This document shows positions 8,885 to 20,772 of a DNA stretch of 64,000 bases, piece after piece. The position numbers and the translations under genes were made by a program. Position 1 is the first letter of the stretch. The number at the start of each line of letters is the position of its first letter. Under the pieces are notes generated by a model. The model made no database searches and had not been told where the DNA came from. It saw only the letters and a list, made by a program, of their open reading frames with translations. The stretch is from Pyrenula massariospora (lineage: Eukaryota > Ascomycota > Eurotiomycetes > Pyrenulales > Pyrenulaceae): contig JAGFMI010000014.1 in assembly GCA_021030905.1 (NCBI GenBank), positions 992,001 through 1,056,000 on the forward strand. Direction: 5' to 3'.

Positions 8885-11221
8885 TTAAACCAATGACTCC
8901 TTCCCATGACCGCGATCAAAAACCGTCGAGAGCCGTCTCAGCATACTCACCCGTTCCCCAGAGTCTCTGCGCGTAGACTGAGTCGATGACCTGGGTGGAG
9001 GCTCCGAATGAGTATGAGCTGGATCAACGGGATCGTCTGCTACATCCGGTGCGCTACTACTCTGCATAGTCGTAGAGCGCCGGGGTATGCTTGATCTCTT
9101 CAGCGTAGATTCATCAAATTTGATAGTGTTGCTGCGGTTCCGGTGATGATACGCTGTAGGGCTCTCGGTGATCTCTTGGTGCCCAAGAACATTCGCTTGG
9201 CTAGCTCTGCGGGCTTCCATATTTTGAAGAGTCGTTCGTGAACGGGGCTTGCGTTGCTCATTATCTTCATTCTTCCTTTTCTCGTCCTCCTCTTCGGCAA
9301 ATCTCTCTCTTAATCTCTTGGATTTCTCGGACTCCGGGCGAAAGAAATTGAAAATGTACATGACTACCTTTCCAATGAATCGGAAAAGATCTATGGTCCG
9401 TTGCCTCCAGAATTTCATGCCCTGCGTAGTATTTAAAGACCCAATGAGGAGATAGGTTGGTAAGCATATGATGACGATGACGATGCCAAATGGAACAAAG
9501 TTGTCGTTAGGCGGCATATTGGTCATGCCAAATACGGACGTCACGAACGTAAGTGGAAGGAAGAAGATGCTCACAAGAGTTAGCAATTTGATGTTATGCC
9601 CTTGTTGGACTGTGATGGCTGTCTGCTCGACGGACTTGCGACTCTCTTGGACGGACGTTCCGCTAAATAGTTGGTCTCTCAGCGATTTGATTTCCTTTTG
9701 TTCTTGTATATTTAATTGCAGTAAATGCTCCAGCTTTCTGATTTCCTCCTCAAATTCTTTACGCAGACTCCTCATTTTTTTGCGCCAATTGCTGTAACGT
9801 GATGATGTGTCTTCTGCGCCTGGCCAAATAAATTTGTGCTTACCATTCCACACATCATCAGTGAAGGTCTCACGATAGGCAGTGACCATGGCCTGAATGT
9901 TATCGCTCATGATCGCCAAGGTCTGATAGGTCCAGAAATAACGGCGGGAATATGTATAGTTCTGATCCTCGAATAGAAGGTTGTCACGAAGCTCACGATC
10001 AAACATGAAATCCGGGGGAGGAGTAGCCAATGCAACGATCTTCTTGTTGATTTCCAATAGGCGCTTTTGTGCATCACGATACTCGGCAAGAAGCGTCACC
10101 AAAAATGCTTCAGGTCCGTTCACGTAGTGACGATTGGTCTCATGTACGTCTACACTTGACTTCCAGTCAGGAAAGCATTGGATCGACATGACGCGCCATG
10201 GAGAAAACGGGTCAAATACACGGCCAACAGTCTGCTTCTTTCTCCGTGATCTGCTTCGCAGTGTTGTGGTGGGATTTCCAGAGAACGATAGAGCAACTAC
10301 CGAGGAGCAACTCGTGATAGGAATGTGATATCTTGAAAAGCTGCGATCATTGTCTGACTGTTGCCACGGCATCGGTTTTCTATCTTCACCAATGATTGTG
10401 TGATATTTCAAGCAAAAGAGGAAGGATCTCTGCTGGCGACTTTCTTCCTCAAAACATCCTTTAAAGTATGCCTTGGTAGGACTTTCGTCAGAGAGCATTC
10501 GGTAGATCTCATCCATGTCGAAGTGACTGTTCAACGTGCAGTGTATGGCACCGAAGACTAGCGGAGAGGGTTCCCGGACAATAATTATCCTTCCCACCGC
10601 TTGGCGTAGCTTTTGCGGATCGCAATTGGTATTGCTCAGACTCTGCCAGATGGACTCGCTCACGACTTGTGCCGTTGAACGATATAGCAGTGCCGAACCA
10701 TCTCCTCCAACCTCGTAAACAGTGGCGTGGACATCCTTTTCTGCACCTTTGTCATTCTCGAACACCACTCCATCGGGCCGCAAAAATTGCTTTTCCGTGA
10801 GGACATGGCTGAGGACGAGCCGCCCATACTCTTCCCAGTCATGTCCCTCTAGATGCGATCGAAGATCATCAAGGCTGAAGGATTCAGAGGGAAGAGGCTG
10901 TTGTGCGAAGAAGCTCTCATCGTCGTCGCTTTCAGACGACGTGTCTCCTGAAATGAAAGAGCCTTTCTTGAAGCTTTCGAGTTCTAGATGAGAACTTGGA
11001 GCTCTTTTGCGGAAAGGTAATTGGTGGGCTGTAGGTGATAGGGTCGGAGACGGAGCTGCTCCTAATGGCGGGGCGGAAGGTGTCGATTGACCGGTTACAG
11101 CTGAGTTTGACAGAGCCTTGGCTAATGTCTCGTGAGCTCGAGTAAGGGTGGTGAGGTAGGCTTCTCTGTCAGCATCAAGCTTCTGGAGAAGCTCCTTGAC
11201 AGCCACGCTATCCAATGCCAT
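8885..11221 (-). CDS. CorA-type divalent metal ion transporter
   Basis: The gene is intronless, 778 residues, starting at a true ATG at 11221. A long cytosolic N-terminal part is followed by a Lys/Glu-rich helix (about residues 480-540) and two membrane segments near 545-565 and 573-592, the CorA layout. The signature after the first membrane helix reads FGMTNMP, where bacterial CorA has GMN. Fungal CorA-like proteins often vary here, so Mg2+ selectivity cannot be assumed. The C-terminal tail of about 180 residues is charged and Ser/Arg-rich, likely phosphorylated and disordered. I infer transport of Mg2+ or a related divalent ion across the plasma membrane or an organelle membrane. Confidence 0.87.
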   Translation of the reverse strand: MALDSVAVKELLQKLDADREAYLTTLTRAHETLAKALSNSAVTGQSTPSAPPLGAAPSPTLSPTAHQLPFRKRAPSSHLELESFKKGSFISGDTSSESDDDESFFAQQPLPSESFSLDDLRSHLEGHDWEEYGRLVLSHVLTEKQFLRPDGVVFENDKGAEKDVHATVYEVGGDGSALLYRSTAQVVSESIWQSLSNTNCDPQKLRQAVGRIIIVREPSPLVFGAIHCTLNSHFDMDEIYRMLSDESPTKAYFKGCFEEESRQQRSFLFCLKYHTIIGEDRKPMPWQQSDNDRSFSRYHIPITSCSSVVALSFSGNPTTTLRSRSRRKKQTVGRVFDPFSPWRVMSIQCFPDWKSSVDVHETNRHYVNGPEAFLVTLLAEYRDAQKRLLEINKKIVALATPPPDFMFDRELRDNLLFEDQNYTYSRRYFWTYQTLAIMSDNIQAMVTAYRETFTDDVWNGKHKFIWPGAEDTSSRYSNWRKKMRSLRKEFEEEIRKLEHLLQLNIQEQKEIKSLRDQLFSGTSVQESRKSVEQTAITVQQGHNIKLLTLVSIFFLPLTFVTSVFGMTNMPPNDNFVPFGIVIVIICLPTYLLIGSLNTTQGMKFWRQRTIDLFRFIGKVVMYIFNFFRPESEKSKRLRERFAEEEDEKRKNEDNEQRKPRSRTTLQNMEARRASQANVLGHQEITESPTAYHHRNRSNTIKFDESTLKRSSIPRRSTTMQSSSAPDVADDPVDPAHTHSEPPPRSSTQSTRRDSGERVSMLRRLSTVFDRGHGKESLV

Positions 11222-11861
11222 GACATCTTCTCAGGTCCACAAAGTTGAGCCGTACAGAAGGCTGAAGAGAAAGACGGGAGAAAGAATCGTTCAGATCAAA
11301 TTGATGCTGACGCGGATTTGAAAACCCCAGCCTTGTCAGAACAGCCTCGGTGCTGGAGGGTCGACATCTTTGTCCGAGCTTCAGATCCATGGCCCGTAAT
11401 CGCCAAGCGGCGGTTGCGGTGAAGGAAAGAGGCGTCAAAGATGGTGGAGACGATCCCCACGGTCAACCGCCTAGGTGATTGACATCCCCAGCCACTTCGG
11501 CAAGGACGGACAGAGCCGCACCTAGCCAGACCGAGGAAGCTCGTGCGCACAGCTTGGGACTTCTTTTCATGCGTTCTAGATAAGATTTCTAATAACGATG
11601 ACCGTGGCCATGAAGCTGCGGCTTCAACTTTTTGCTCTCCAGAGCTGTTTATTCCTCTGATGAAAGTCAATGACGCTAAAGCTTTTCGGGAACACGGGCA
11701 AATGCGGCTCTACTTCTCTGCGCAAGCGTAGCAAGGTCTTCGGCTGAGATACCGACAATTTACTATCAGTCCGTAGAGTTGATGGTAGTGTATCTCAATA
11801 TTTCTAACACATGCATTCCCTAACCGAAGCCCTCGGATCCAAAACGCCCTTTTCTGCCGCT
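11222..11861. other. Intergenic region
   Basis: This holds the upstream region of the CorA-like gene and the 3' side of the Tvp38-like gene. No coding frame with supporting features was found. Confidence 0.45.
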
Positions 11862-13052
11862 CTATGAAGATGGTCTATGCTGTCTATGCAATCCAATCGC
11901 TTCCTCCTCATCCCCATCTCCCCGCCCAAATACATCCTCGTCATCGGTGAACTCATCCCGATACTCATCGACAACAGGACTCGCACCCTCGTCAACAAAA
12001 TTCTCCCCATCCCCCACTTCCCTCGCCACCGTCTCCGCCGCCCGCCGCGCACTTGGATCGTCCGTAAACTCTGGCGGCGGAGCACCGGTTCTAGCATAGC
12101 TGCTCCGGACGTTTCTCTCCTCTTCGGCTTCAAGCTCCCGTGCTCGTGCCATGGTTTTCTTGTAAATGTACCATCCTGTAAAGGCTCCGAGGAGCGCGCC
12201 GCCAATGATACTGATCCAGTTGACAGCTTTTGCGCCAGCGCTCATTTCTTGTCCTTCTTCGTTTCCTGCAATTGCTGCGATCCGGCTGCCGATAAATGCA
12301 GGAATGAGGAGCTTTGGTGACACGATCGCGGTGGCTAGAGCGTACATCAGAGGGTGGACGGTTGGAAATGTGGACATTGCACCATTCGAAAATGAATATG
12401 GTATAGGACAGAGACGGATCATGCAAAGAAGCTTTAAGCCATCTTGCTTGATGGTCAGTGTCAGGGCCGCGAATCTTGTATCCCCCGCTACCATCCGTTC
12501 AACATAATTTTTAAGAACCGTCCGGGAGACAATGAGGGAAAGTGTAGAGCCCGCAACAGTCGCCGTAGCCAGGATGAGCCAACCTTCCCATACTCCATAC
12601 ACAAAGCCAGCCAAAGTGCCGCAAGATGAGTATCCAATCATGGGTGGGAAAGCAGTTACGAATGTAGCGGCCCATAAAATGGTCCATCCTCCAGGGGTAT
12701 CTTTCCATTTCTGAGCATACGGCTTGAGCCAGGAGAAAATCTGTTCGCTGAAGACGAGGAATAGGATACCCAGGACGAGGGCGGTGACTAGAGCAACGCC
12801 TACAAGGATTCGTTGCAACAGTGTCAATTTTTGATAGGTTGCAATCACTCTTCTTCCCAGCTTTTCCGAATTGTGGAGTAGTCTATCGCGGAAATTGGAA
12901 GGTTGCGTAGAGAAGCTGGAGCCGCGTCGAGCGGACGATGTTGAGCGGCGGGGTGCATGCCATGATGGCCGCAGGAGTGACGGTGATGATGAACGGTCTG
13001 GAGAAATAGGTAGGGCAAGGGCACGAGCCGTCGATGCGTAGTCTGCAGGCAT
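11862..13052 (-). CDS. tvp38: Tvp38/TMEM64-family (SNARE-associated, DedA-like) membrane protein
   Basis: A single exon encodes 396 residues from the ATG at 13052. The first 80 residues are Ser/Arg-rich. The membrane core spans about residues 85-290: LVALVTALVLGILFLVF, then PPMIGYSSCGTLAGFVYG, LSLIVSRTVLKNYV and LLCMIRLCPIPYSFSNGAMS. This core is the VTT (SNARE-assoc) domain of yeast Tvp38 and vertebrate TMEM64/TMEM41, proteins of Golgi and endosomal membranes related to lipid scramblases. The C-terminal tail is acidic (DEYRDEFTDDEDVFGRGDGDEEEA). The family is clear; the exact organelle and activity are inferred. Confidence 0.88.
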   Translation of the reverse strand: MPADYASTARALALPISPDRSSSPSLLRPSWHAPRRSTSSARRGSSFSTQPSNFRDRLLHNSEKLGRRVIATYQKLTLLQRILVGVALVTALVLGILFLVFSEQIFSWLKPYAQKWKDTPGGWTILWAATFVTAFPPMIGYSSCGTLAGFVYGVWEGWLILATATVAGSTLSLIVSRTVLKNYVERMVAGDTRFAALTLTIKQDGLKLLCMIRLCPIPYSFSNGAMSTFPTVHPLMYALATAIVSPKLLIPAFIGSRIAAIAGNEEGQEMSAGAKAVNWISIIGGALLGAFTGWYIYKKTMARARELEAEEERNVRSSYARTGAPPPEFTDDPSARRAAETVAREVGDGENFVDEGASPVVDEYRDEFTDDEDVFGRGDGDEEEAIGLHRQHRPSS

Positions 13053-14200
13053 TGAGGTAGATATGTTCGGCTAGACGATCGGCGGGACTGAGCGGAATGG
13101 AGGTACAGAGCGTAGACGATGACTCCAATGCAGTGAAGTTCTCTTCAGAAATTCAAGGATCCATTGTTTCTGCAGATAATGGTGCAATGCTATTTCCTCA
13201 CTGTCAATCGCGTAGGAAGGACTCGAGCCTTCCACGTAGCCCACGTCTATTAAAGGCCCGGATCTTAGGATGATGATAGGAGGAAAGTTTCTGCTCTTCG
13301 AGCCGGGGAATGAAGGCAATACCGGCGTATGTAGCAGTCTAAGAGGAGCAAGTATGTGTTCAAGGAGATGAGAGAGCGGTATGGGCTGAAACAGCAGTTG
13401 TACGAACAGCTGGAGTGAGGACAGGCGGCCCCCAGGGTTTGGGAAGACGGCGACGGCGGATGAAGCGAAACGAGGGTCAGCATTCAACGTCATCAGCGCG
13501 GCTGTCAGCCGCCGTGGGCTTTGAAGCGAATCCCCGTCCGACAGCCTTGTCCCTTCTGCACCCTTAGAGAACCCTGTGAACAGTCTTGGGTACACTATCC
13601 TCCGTGTACGTAGATTTCTCAGCGAAGCCTTGAGACAAACAGACTAACACAGCGTATTACAGATGCTGTCTTGGCTCAGAAGGCTTACTATAGCCATCTC
13701 CACGTCGCATTCCACCCCATTTGGCAAGGCTGGTCGCTGAAACATTGTGTCTTGCTCTGAGCCGCCGAGCATCCCCCCTCACGAGTACCCTAAACAGACA
13801 TTGTATCCTTACTACGCATGCAGCTGTACGACTCTTGAATCTCCGAACTGGTGAATCAGTCTTCTAAATCCCATCTCTATAGTCCGCAGTCGTCTGTGGG
13901 CGCGTAGCACGAGCTGAGGAGGCGGCGCAGCTTCGTCACTTGTTCAGCCTCAAATGGTCCTCGTTCACACCCCCACACCTCTGTTCAACCAACATCTCAA
14001 ATCCTGACGAACGATACAAGAATACCAGAATGTGATGTTCAAATCGAACGGATATCGTTTGCTCCTGACAGATCCACCCACTACGGGACTACCTAAGCGC
14101 CATCCGACTGCCTACTGCTTCCTGGTACCTCTGCCTGTGTGAACTCTTCGGGCTTATTCTACCTTGTCCTCCAGTCGCATCTGTATGCGTGCACGACGAA
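13053..14200. other. Divergent intergenic region between tvp38-like and Smr-domain genes
   Basis: About 1.1 kb separates two divergent starts. The frame at 13071-13595 (minus) shows no conserved features. The rest is likely promoters and 5' leaders for both genes; no specific site can be assigned. Confidence 0.4.
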
Positions 14201-16448
14201 ATGATCACCGACGACGCCTATGAGCTCTGCTTGCCATTGCTGGAAGATAAGGAGCTAGAGGAGGAGGACAAGGTTGAGAAACTTGAAGAGCTTCTTAGAA
14301 AAGAGAAGTCGCTATCTGGCAAACCCCTTGAAAATGCTGTTCTTGATGCATTATGGCGACATCGCAATGCATCGATGCCCAAAAGCTCTCCCGCACAGAG
14401 TCGCCATCCCGCTGCACGCGCAGCTCGACCTGTTCCCCGTGCCCCAACACCACTCGGATCCCCGTCGCCGTTGACCGGAACAAGCCCGGCGAACCCTCCA
14501 TCAGGCTTTTTCGGTTCTCGACCCAGCTTCTCGAGACAGAGATCATCCGCGCCATCCCCCTTTGCATCTCCTCGACCTTCTCCAAGCCTAGCCTTCGCTC
14601 AGCCTATTCCTCACAGTCCGAACTTGAACGCCTATGAATTCTCCAGAGAGTCAAGTCCAGCACCAGACATATATGGAGACTATGGTAGTGACAATGTAGA
14701 CTGGCTAGTGGGGGACGATATGCCAAATATCACCACCTCCAAGAGCTCAGGCCAGCTTAGCGCAGCTGCTCCTGAATGGGTTCCGCAACCAGATATGGAT
14801 CCTTACGATATTTTGAGGTCTGTTCTAGGAGGCCGCAGGGACAATGACGAGATCAAGGACGCATTGGAGCAACATTCATACGACCTCGAAGCGACAATAG
14901 CCGCTCTGAGTGAGGCTGACTCGGTGGACCAGTCGATGGTAAATTCGGGTACCCTAAGTGACCCGAGCTCTATCCTAATAGGAAAGTCTATGAATATAGA
15001 CCAATCCCGGCCTATGACTCCAAACAATGGGCAAAGTCCAGTTGTCTGCAGATATTGGCTTAAGACCGGCTCATGCTACCGCAGTGATTGCCGGTATGCT
15101 CATGACCTTACGAATCATCTTTGCAAGTAAGCGGATATCTATTCAATCCTCTTTTCGCTTCTGGACTGTTCCTACTAACCAACGTTAAAGGTACTGGATG
15201 AATGGAGCATGCTTAGCAGGTGCTGGGTGCCCCTTTTCGCATGATCCCTCTACCTTGATGAGCGGTATGAGTTCAATGAGTGTAACAGATTCGTCGTCAA
15301 TGCCAGGCACCCCACCCCAGTTCTTCCAAGTCCCGGACAACAGCTATGATCAATTTCCCTCTCTCTCTGGACAACGCCAGCCACTTCAAGCTTTCAATTT
15401 GCAATCCATGGGTGCCCCGCCGCGAATGCGTAATAGCTCTAGACCGCGCTCAAGACCTACTTCACGACAGCAGCAGCAGCCAGAGCTTTCTTCGGCACCA
15501 TCAGTTGATGACCCAGAAGCTTTTCCTACTCTGTCAGCGGTCAATGCGAAGGGCGGGAAGAAACACCATGGCAAGCGTGGTGGACACGGGCACAATACTA
15601 CTAATGTTAAAGAGAACATTGGTAGTCCGAGCTCTCTAGCTGATGTTGTTCGGATGTCTGGTTCGCCAGGACCTACGCAGCGCAAAGGTGATGTTCTGAA
15701 ACGGATCAAATCAAGCGGACCCGAAAGTGTGGCAGCACAAAAGATCCCGGCGCCACAGCATATCCCCTGGCTAGAAACTGGAGAGCGGGCCAATCAGCAA
15801 TACCTGAAGCATCGACAAGAAGCGATCAAACATGGGAGCGTCCGCAATAAATTTTTACAAAGGTAATTCCACTTACAAAATGGAAGATCGGTTGAATATC
15901 TGACAGACAATAGCGCTGCGCAAGCATGGAATCGTAACGACGCTCGCGCCGCAAAAGCGCTCTCCCTCCGAGGACAGGCTGAAAACGAGGCCATGCGAAA
16001 AGCACACCGAGAGGCCGCTAAGCATCTGTACGAAGCTCGGAATCAACATCTTTCTACCACTCCTATCGATAATGACTCCGAGAACGAGCTTTACATTGAC
16101 CTGCACGGTCTTCATCCCGAGGAAGCGGTCGAATATCTTGAAGGCGTCCTGGTTCAACATGCCAAGCTCGGCCGCCATGTCATTTATGCAATCACTGGAA
16201 CTGGCCATCATAGCAAGAATGGCAAAGACAAAGTTGGTAAGGCGGTAAGAAGCTGGCTCAATGAATGGCGGTACCTTTACCGTGAGTTTAGCGTACCAGG
16301 AGAACGGGGAGGGTATGTTGGGGGTATTCTGGGTATCGACCCGACAACTCATGCCAGTGCGCCTGTGCAGTCGGAGACGGCAAAACAGGATGCCCCTGTG
16401 TCTATACAAGGTGGGAAGATACAGCTCCTTAAAAGAGAGGATCACTAA
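14201..16448 (+). CDS. CUE-like / CCCH zinc-finger / Smr-domain RNA-binding protein
   Basis: Three exons, 14201-15126, 15191-15862 and 15914-16448, give about 710 residues. The start is the ATG at 14201, since the longer frame begins with GTG. A CUE-like helix bundle lies near residues 205-245 (DPYDILRSVLGGRRDNDEIKDALEQHSYDLEATIAALSE region). Two adjacent CCCH fingers follow, CRYWLKTGSCYRSDCRYAH and CKYWMNGACLAGAGCPFSH; intron 1 splits the second. The C-terminus carries a full Smr domain: DLHGLHPEEAVEYL, then VIYAITGTGHHSKNGKDKV and a terminal GxGGI-type loop. Smr domains are nucleic-acid binding and sometimes nicking. Homologues with this order occur across fungi. A role in mRNA metabolism or ribosome quality control is inference. 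Confidence 0.9.
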
Positions 16449-17029
16449 TGGCAAGTTATGTATATAATGATAATGCTACTTCGCAGTAGCATGTGTTTCG
16501 AGGCTCACCCATTGGAGATTGCGGATAGCCGTAGACGAATGCTAGTAATGCTCCCGGCTCATCTTGGTCAAGGTTTACAAGTTGTATTGGAGCCTTCACT
16601 TCCTTCTCGGCCAGATGGCTATCAACCAGGTGTAGTGGGAGAATTGCCCTCTTCTACATGCGCGTTGCCAGGTAGGACTTTGACTTGGGTCCGTAGATCC
16701 CCAGCGTTTCCCCTATCTGAGGTTCGAGATTTAAGGGGGCAGTCCCGTGGGCTTTAGACAGGCTTTTAGCCGGAAGATGGCTCCGGGGCCACTTATGGTG
16801 GCTCCCGGGAACGCTACAGCTGCAGGTACACGCCAGGGACGGCCATAATGAGGTCACTGGGAACACTGATGATGTCGGTCACTCGACTTTTTGTTGGTGA
16901 TGGGCCTCCTTGCTCTGCAATACTTGAAGGAAGTTGCAATTGCGTACAAATAATAGGCATCTACTTCGTCGCTCATCTGTCACTCTTTCCCGTAACAGCG
17001 CGCCTAATTCTACACCTGCATTCTACAAG
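16449..17029. other. Intergenic region
   Basis: No gene is supported. It holds the 3' end of the Smr gene and the promoter of the SMP-repeat gene. Confidence 0.45.
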
Positions 17030-17744
17030 ATGCGATCATCTCAGCAATTCTCCCGCTTTCTCTTTGCACGATTTTCTAATTCCACACGCCGGATCCGTTC
17101 TATACATCGAAGTAGATCATTTCAATCACCGCTATCAAGACCACTGTCCACCTCAATCCCAGCTATGGCTCCCAAAGTCGATTCTGACACCCTTCACGCC
17201 GTGACGGAGAAGGAGAAGGAATTAACCAACCAAGTTGATCCTGTCAAGGGTGGCCCAACTGCACAAGCTCAGAAACACGTTGGCGAAGACATCAATTCGG
17301 AAGTGCTGCACGACGTCACCGAAGGCGAGAAGAAGGTGACCGGAGGGGAGCGTGTCAAGGGAGGACCAACAAGCACTTTGCAGAGTACTCTCACCAAGGT
17401 AATCCATATCCTTGTCCTTCTATGATCTGCCTCTTACTCATATCCGTTAGGGCGAAATCCCAGCCGACGCCAGCTCCAACCAGAGCCAACAGACATCCGG
17501 AACAATGGACTCAGAAACCATTTCCAAGGTCACAGCCGCTGAGAAGGAGATCACGGGCAAAGCAGGACCTGTAAAGGGCGGACCAACCGCCCAGGCACAA
17601 AAACACGCTGGAGAGCCCATCGATTCGCAGACGTTGCACGACATTACGGAAGGGGAAAAGAAGATTTCGGAGCAGGCTAGGCCAGAGAAGGGTGGACCGA
17701 CAACTCAGGCTCAGAGCGATTTAGGACAGAGCCGGAATCAGTGA
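17030..17744 (+). CDS. SMP-domain (seed maturation protein-like) repeat protein with mitochondrial-type leader
   Basis: Two exons, 17030-17398 and 17451-17744, give 220 residues. The first 45 residues are rich in Arg and Ser with no acidic residues (MRSSQQFSRFLFARFSN...), which looks like a mitochondrial presequence; an internal ATG (MAPKVDSD) could give a second, cytosolic form. The rest has repeated SMP-like units. VKGGPTAQAQKH occurs twice, with variants RVKGGPTSTLQS and EKGGPTTQAQS. Between them are helices of the type SEVLHDVTEGEKKVT and SQTLHDITEGEKKIS. SMP proteins are a group of LEA proteins linked to desiccation and stress tolerance in plants; fungal versions are poorly studied. The low-complexity, charged composition suggests an intrinsically disordered stress protein. 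Confidence 0.8.
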
Positions 17745-18254
17745 GAGATTTTAAACATAGAGGGAATTAGTAATGGCAGCCGAAGTCAGAAGGACGGCCA
17801 ATGAATGAAAAGGTGGTTGAGGAAACTTTCGGGCATGCGTGTACAGTGTATAACACATTAAAGCATTAATTGGCGGGCATTTCAAGGAGCATTTAGCATC
17901 GCTTTGGTCGTTCAATGGAATGAGAATCTCATCTCTTGTATCGCATAGTTGTATATTCAAGCTGGTAGATGCTGGGCTGAGGTAAATTGACGCGTTAATG
18001 ACAATCGAGTGTTGAAAAGCGAATGTGCTTTCGTGTAAGATAGAAAAAGTCTCTCCCCGCTTTCCAATTCCGGTTGATGACGGCCGAGGTGAGGGGTTGT
18101 CATCAGAATGCGGAGAGGTTCAGCTCCAATGGTCCTTTTTCTTCAGCCCAAGCCTCAGCCTCTCTTACGTGGGAATGCTAAGCCACAAGCATGCAAAGAA
18201 TATATTGAACAGGACTCGACCCAAAGCTCTACTCGAGACCCTCACTTAGTGAAC
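17745..18254. other. Intergenic region
   Basis: No gene is supported. An in-frame ATG at 18108 upstream of the dehydrogenase could extend it by 49 residues, but that extension does not look like a targeting peptide. Confidence 0.45.
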
Positions 18255-20085
18255 ATGGCGGCTTGCCGAGCATTCGCCTACCGTTCCATCCCTTCCTTAA
18301 CCCCACGAGTAGCGACTGCTCGGATAGCGGCCCCTCGAATCGCAGCAACCAAACAGAGATCTCAAGAGACTCGCTCTTCACCATCAAGAAGAGAATGGAG
18401 AAGAGATTTTCACATAGCCACGCCGCGTTTACAGGCGGCAACGAGCACAGCGGCTACTTCATCACAAGAATACCCTACAGACCATGCACCTATCAAAGCG
18501 CCAATTGACACGCACAACTTCCTAGATAATGAATTCATCCCTTCCAAAGCGTCGACCTGGATCGATCTCTACGATCCCGCGACCAACAATCTCGTGACCC
18601 GAGTACCGCAGAGCACAAATGCAGAGTTGCAAGCCGCAGTCAAAAGTGCAGAAAAGGCTTTCCCAGCATGGCGGGCCACGAGCATAATGACAAAACAGCA
18701 AATCATGTTCAAATTCGTAAACCTGATTCGAGAGAACTGGGATCGGCTGGCAGCATCAATCACATTGGAGCAAGGAAAGACCTTTGCAGACGCCAAGGGG
18801 GACGTGTTACGTGGTTTACAAGTTGCAGAGACTGCATGTGGGATCACAACGCAACTGACGGGCGAGGTATTGGAAGTCGCAAAGGACATGGAGACAAGAA
18901 GTTACCGAGAGCCACTCGGTGTAGTGGCGGCAATCTGCCCTTTCAACTTCCCCGCCATGATTCCATTATGGTCAATTCCTATCGCGACGGTCACAGGGAA
19001 TACTCTGATATTAAAACCATCGGAGCGGGATCCTGGTGCAGCAATGATTCTGGCGGAACTGTGCAAAAAGGCTGGTTTTCCGGATGGGGTGGTGAATATT
19101 GTGCATGGTTCGGCGAAGACCGTTGACTTCATCATCGACGAGCCAGCTATCAAGGCTATCTCATTTGTTGGTAGCAATAGAGCCGGCGAGTACATCTTCT
19201 CAAGAGGTAGCGCGCAAGGCAAGAGGGTTCAAGCAAATTTGGGAGCAAAGAACCACGCGGCTGTGATGCCTGATTGCAACAAGAACCAAGCGTTGAACGC
19301 CATTGCTGGCGCTGCTTTTGGAGCTGCTGGTCAGCGATGCATGGCGCTTAGCGCTTTGGTAATGGTGGGCGAGACAAAGGACTGGCTCCCTGAAATTGCC
19401 GAGCGGGCGAGACAGCTCAAGGTAGATGGCGGGTTCGAGGAAGGGGCAGACCTTGGGCCTGTCATTAGCCCTCAGAGCAAGAAACGGATCGAGGACTTGA
19501 TTGCAAGCGCGGAGCAGGAAGGTGCGACAATACTGTTGGACGGTCGAGGATACAAGCCTGCGAAGTATCCTAATGGCAATTGGGTAAGCTCCCCCTCCTG
19601 GCTCCTTCGCGTCCATCTTTCACGGGGTCCCAGTGTACTTTGATTAAGTGACTGACACAGCGCCTTAGGTCGGTCCAACAATAATAGCCAATGTCAAACC
19701 ACATATGCGCTGCTACGCCGAAGAAATTTTTGGCCCAGTTCTCGTGTGCGTCAACGTCGACTCTCTCGACGAAGCTGTATCTCTTATCAATGCCAACCCC
19801 TACGGCAACGGCGCTGCCATCTTCACACGCTCCGGCGCAACTGCCGCCAGCTTCCAGAAAGACATGGAGCCCGGACAACTCGGTATAAATGTGCCTATTC
19901 CAGTTCCTCTACCGATGTTCAGTTTTACGGGAAATAAGAAGAGTGTCGCAGGTGGTGGGGCAAACAATTTTTACGGAAAGCCCGGCTTGAATTTCTATAC
20001 CCAGTGGAAGACGGTGACGAGTTTGTGGAAGAGCGAAGACGCGTTGCTGACGAAGGCGAGCGTAGTCATGCCGACGCACTCTTGA
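18255..20085 (+). CDS. Methylmalonate-semialdehyde dehydrogenase (acylating), mitochondrial
   Basis: Two exons, 18255-19583 and 19669-20085, give 581 residues. The enzyme converts methylmalonate and malonate semialdehydes to propionyl-CoA and acetyl-CoA in valine, thymine and beta-alanine catabolism. The start at [11 protein letters not shown] gives an Arg/Ala/Ser-rich leader of roughly 60-80 residues, fitting mitochondrial import. Family blocks include [51 protein letters not shown] and EIFGPVL. The catalytic Cys is in GQRCMALS (about residue 362). The general-base Glu of ordinary aldehyde dehydrogenases is Asn here (LGAKNHAAV), as is normal for this CoA-dependent subfamily. The ORF upstream of MAACRAF (from 18108) is probably 5' leader. 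Confidence 0.93.
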
Positions 20086-20772
20086 AAGGCCTCGGCTTGC
20101 GTTAATCTATTGCAAGAATTATAGGGGATGTGGATAGCTTAGAAGTGATCAATAGTCGTGTGTTCTATAGTCGGCAGAGCGCTATTCGCGTAAGTGTGTA
20201 CGCAGCGGGTGAATACGCGTCTAGCCACGTGAAAGGATAATCAGTTGCAGGCTGCAAGATCTTCCCGGGTGGCTTGTTTGATGGGGCTGTTTGGGTATTT
20301 TGAAACAATGCCGTGCTGTTTTCTAGCTTAGGTACGTCACCGAAATAGGAAATGCGCCAATATGGAATGTCACATGCTGTGACTGCCCAACCTCGGTCTC
20401 CACCCGCTATTTTGAGCACGAACGTAGATCGCTACACGAACTTCTGCTGTTAGACTTGGAGGCTTTGAACTGCGTCATCTTGCATAAATTCAAAAATTGG
20501 CCGAGGCTCCAAGGTCGATCGTATGCTGACTTACAGTTGGCCCGATGAGGAGATTAAGATGACTGCACGTCGCCGTGTCAGCGATCACTCCATAAGAGGA
20601 TCGTCTTACCTTGTGTAAGTGGTGTATTGAGCTTCAGAGCAAAGCTCTGGCCTTCCTCTCAACTTTAAAACAATTTGTAGAGTCGTCAAAGACGAGGGCC
20701 CAGGAAACGCTTTGAAGCTCTACTTTGCAAACCCTCGTACATTGAGCTACCGACAGCCCTTCAATTGCCAAG
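20086..20772. other. Intergenic region
   Basis: No gene is supported; likely the 3' end of the dehydrogenase and the promoter of the next gene. Confidence 0.45.
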
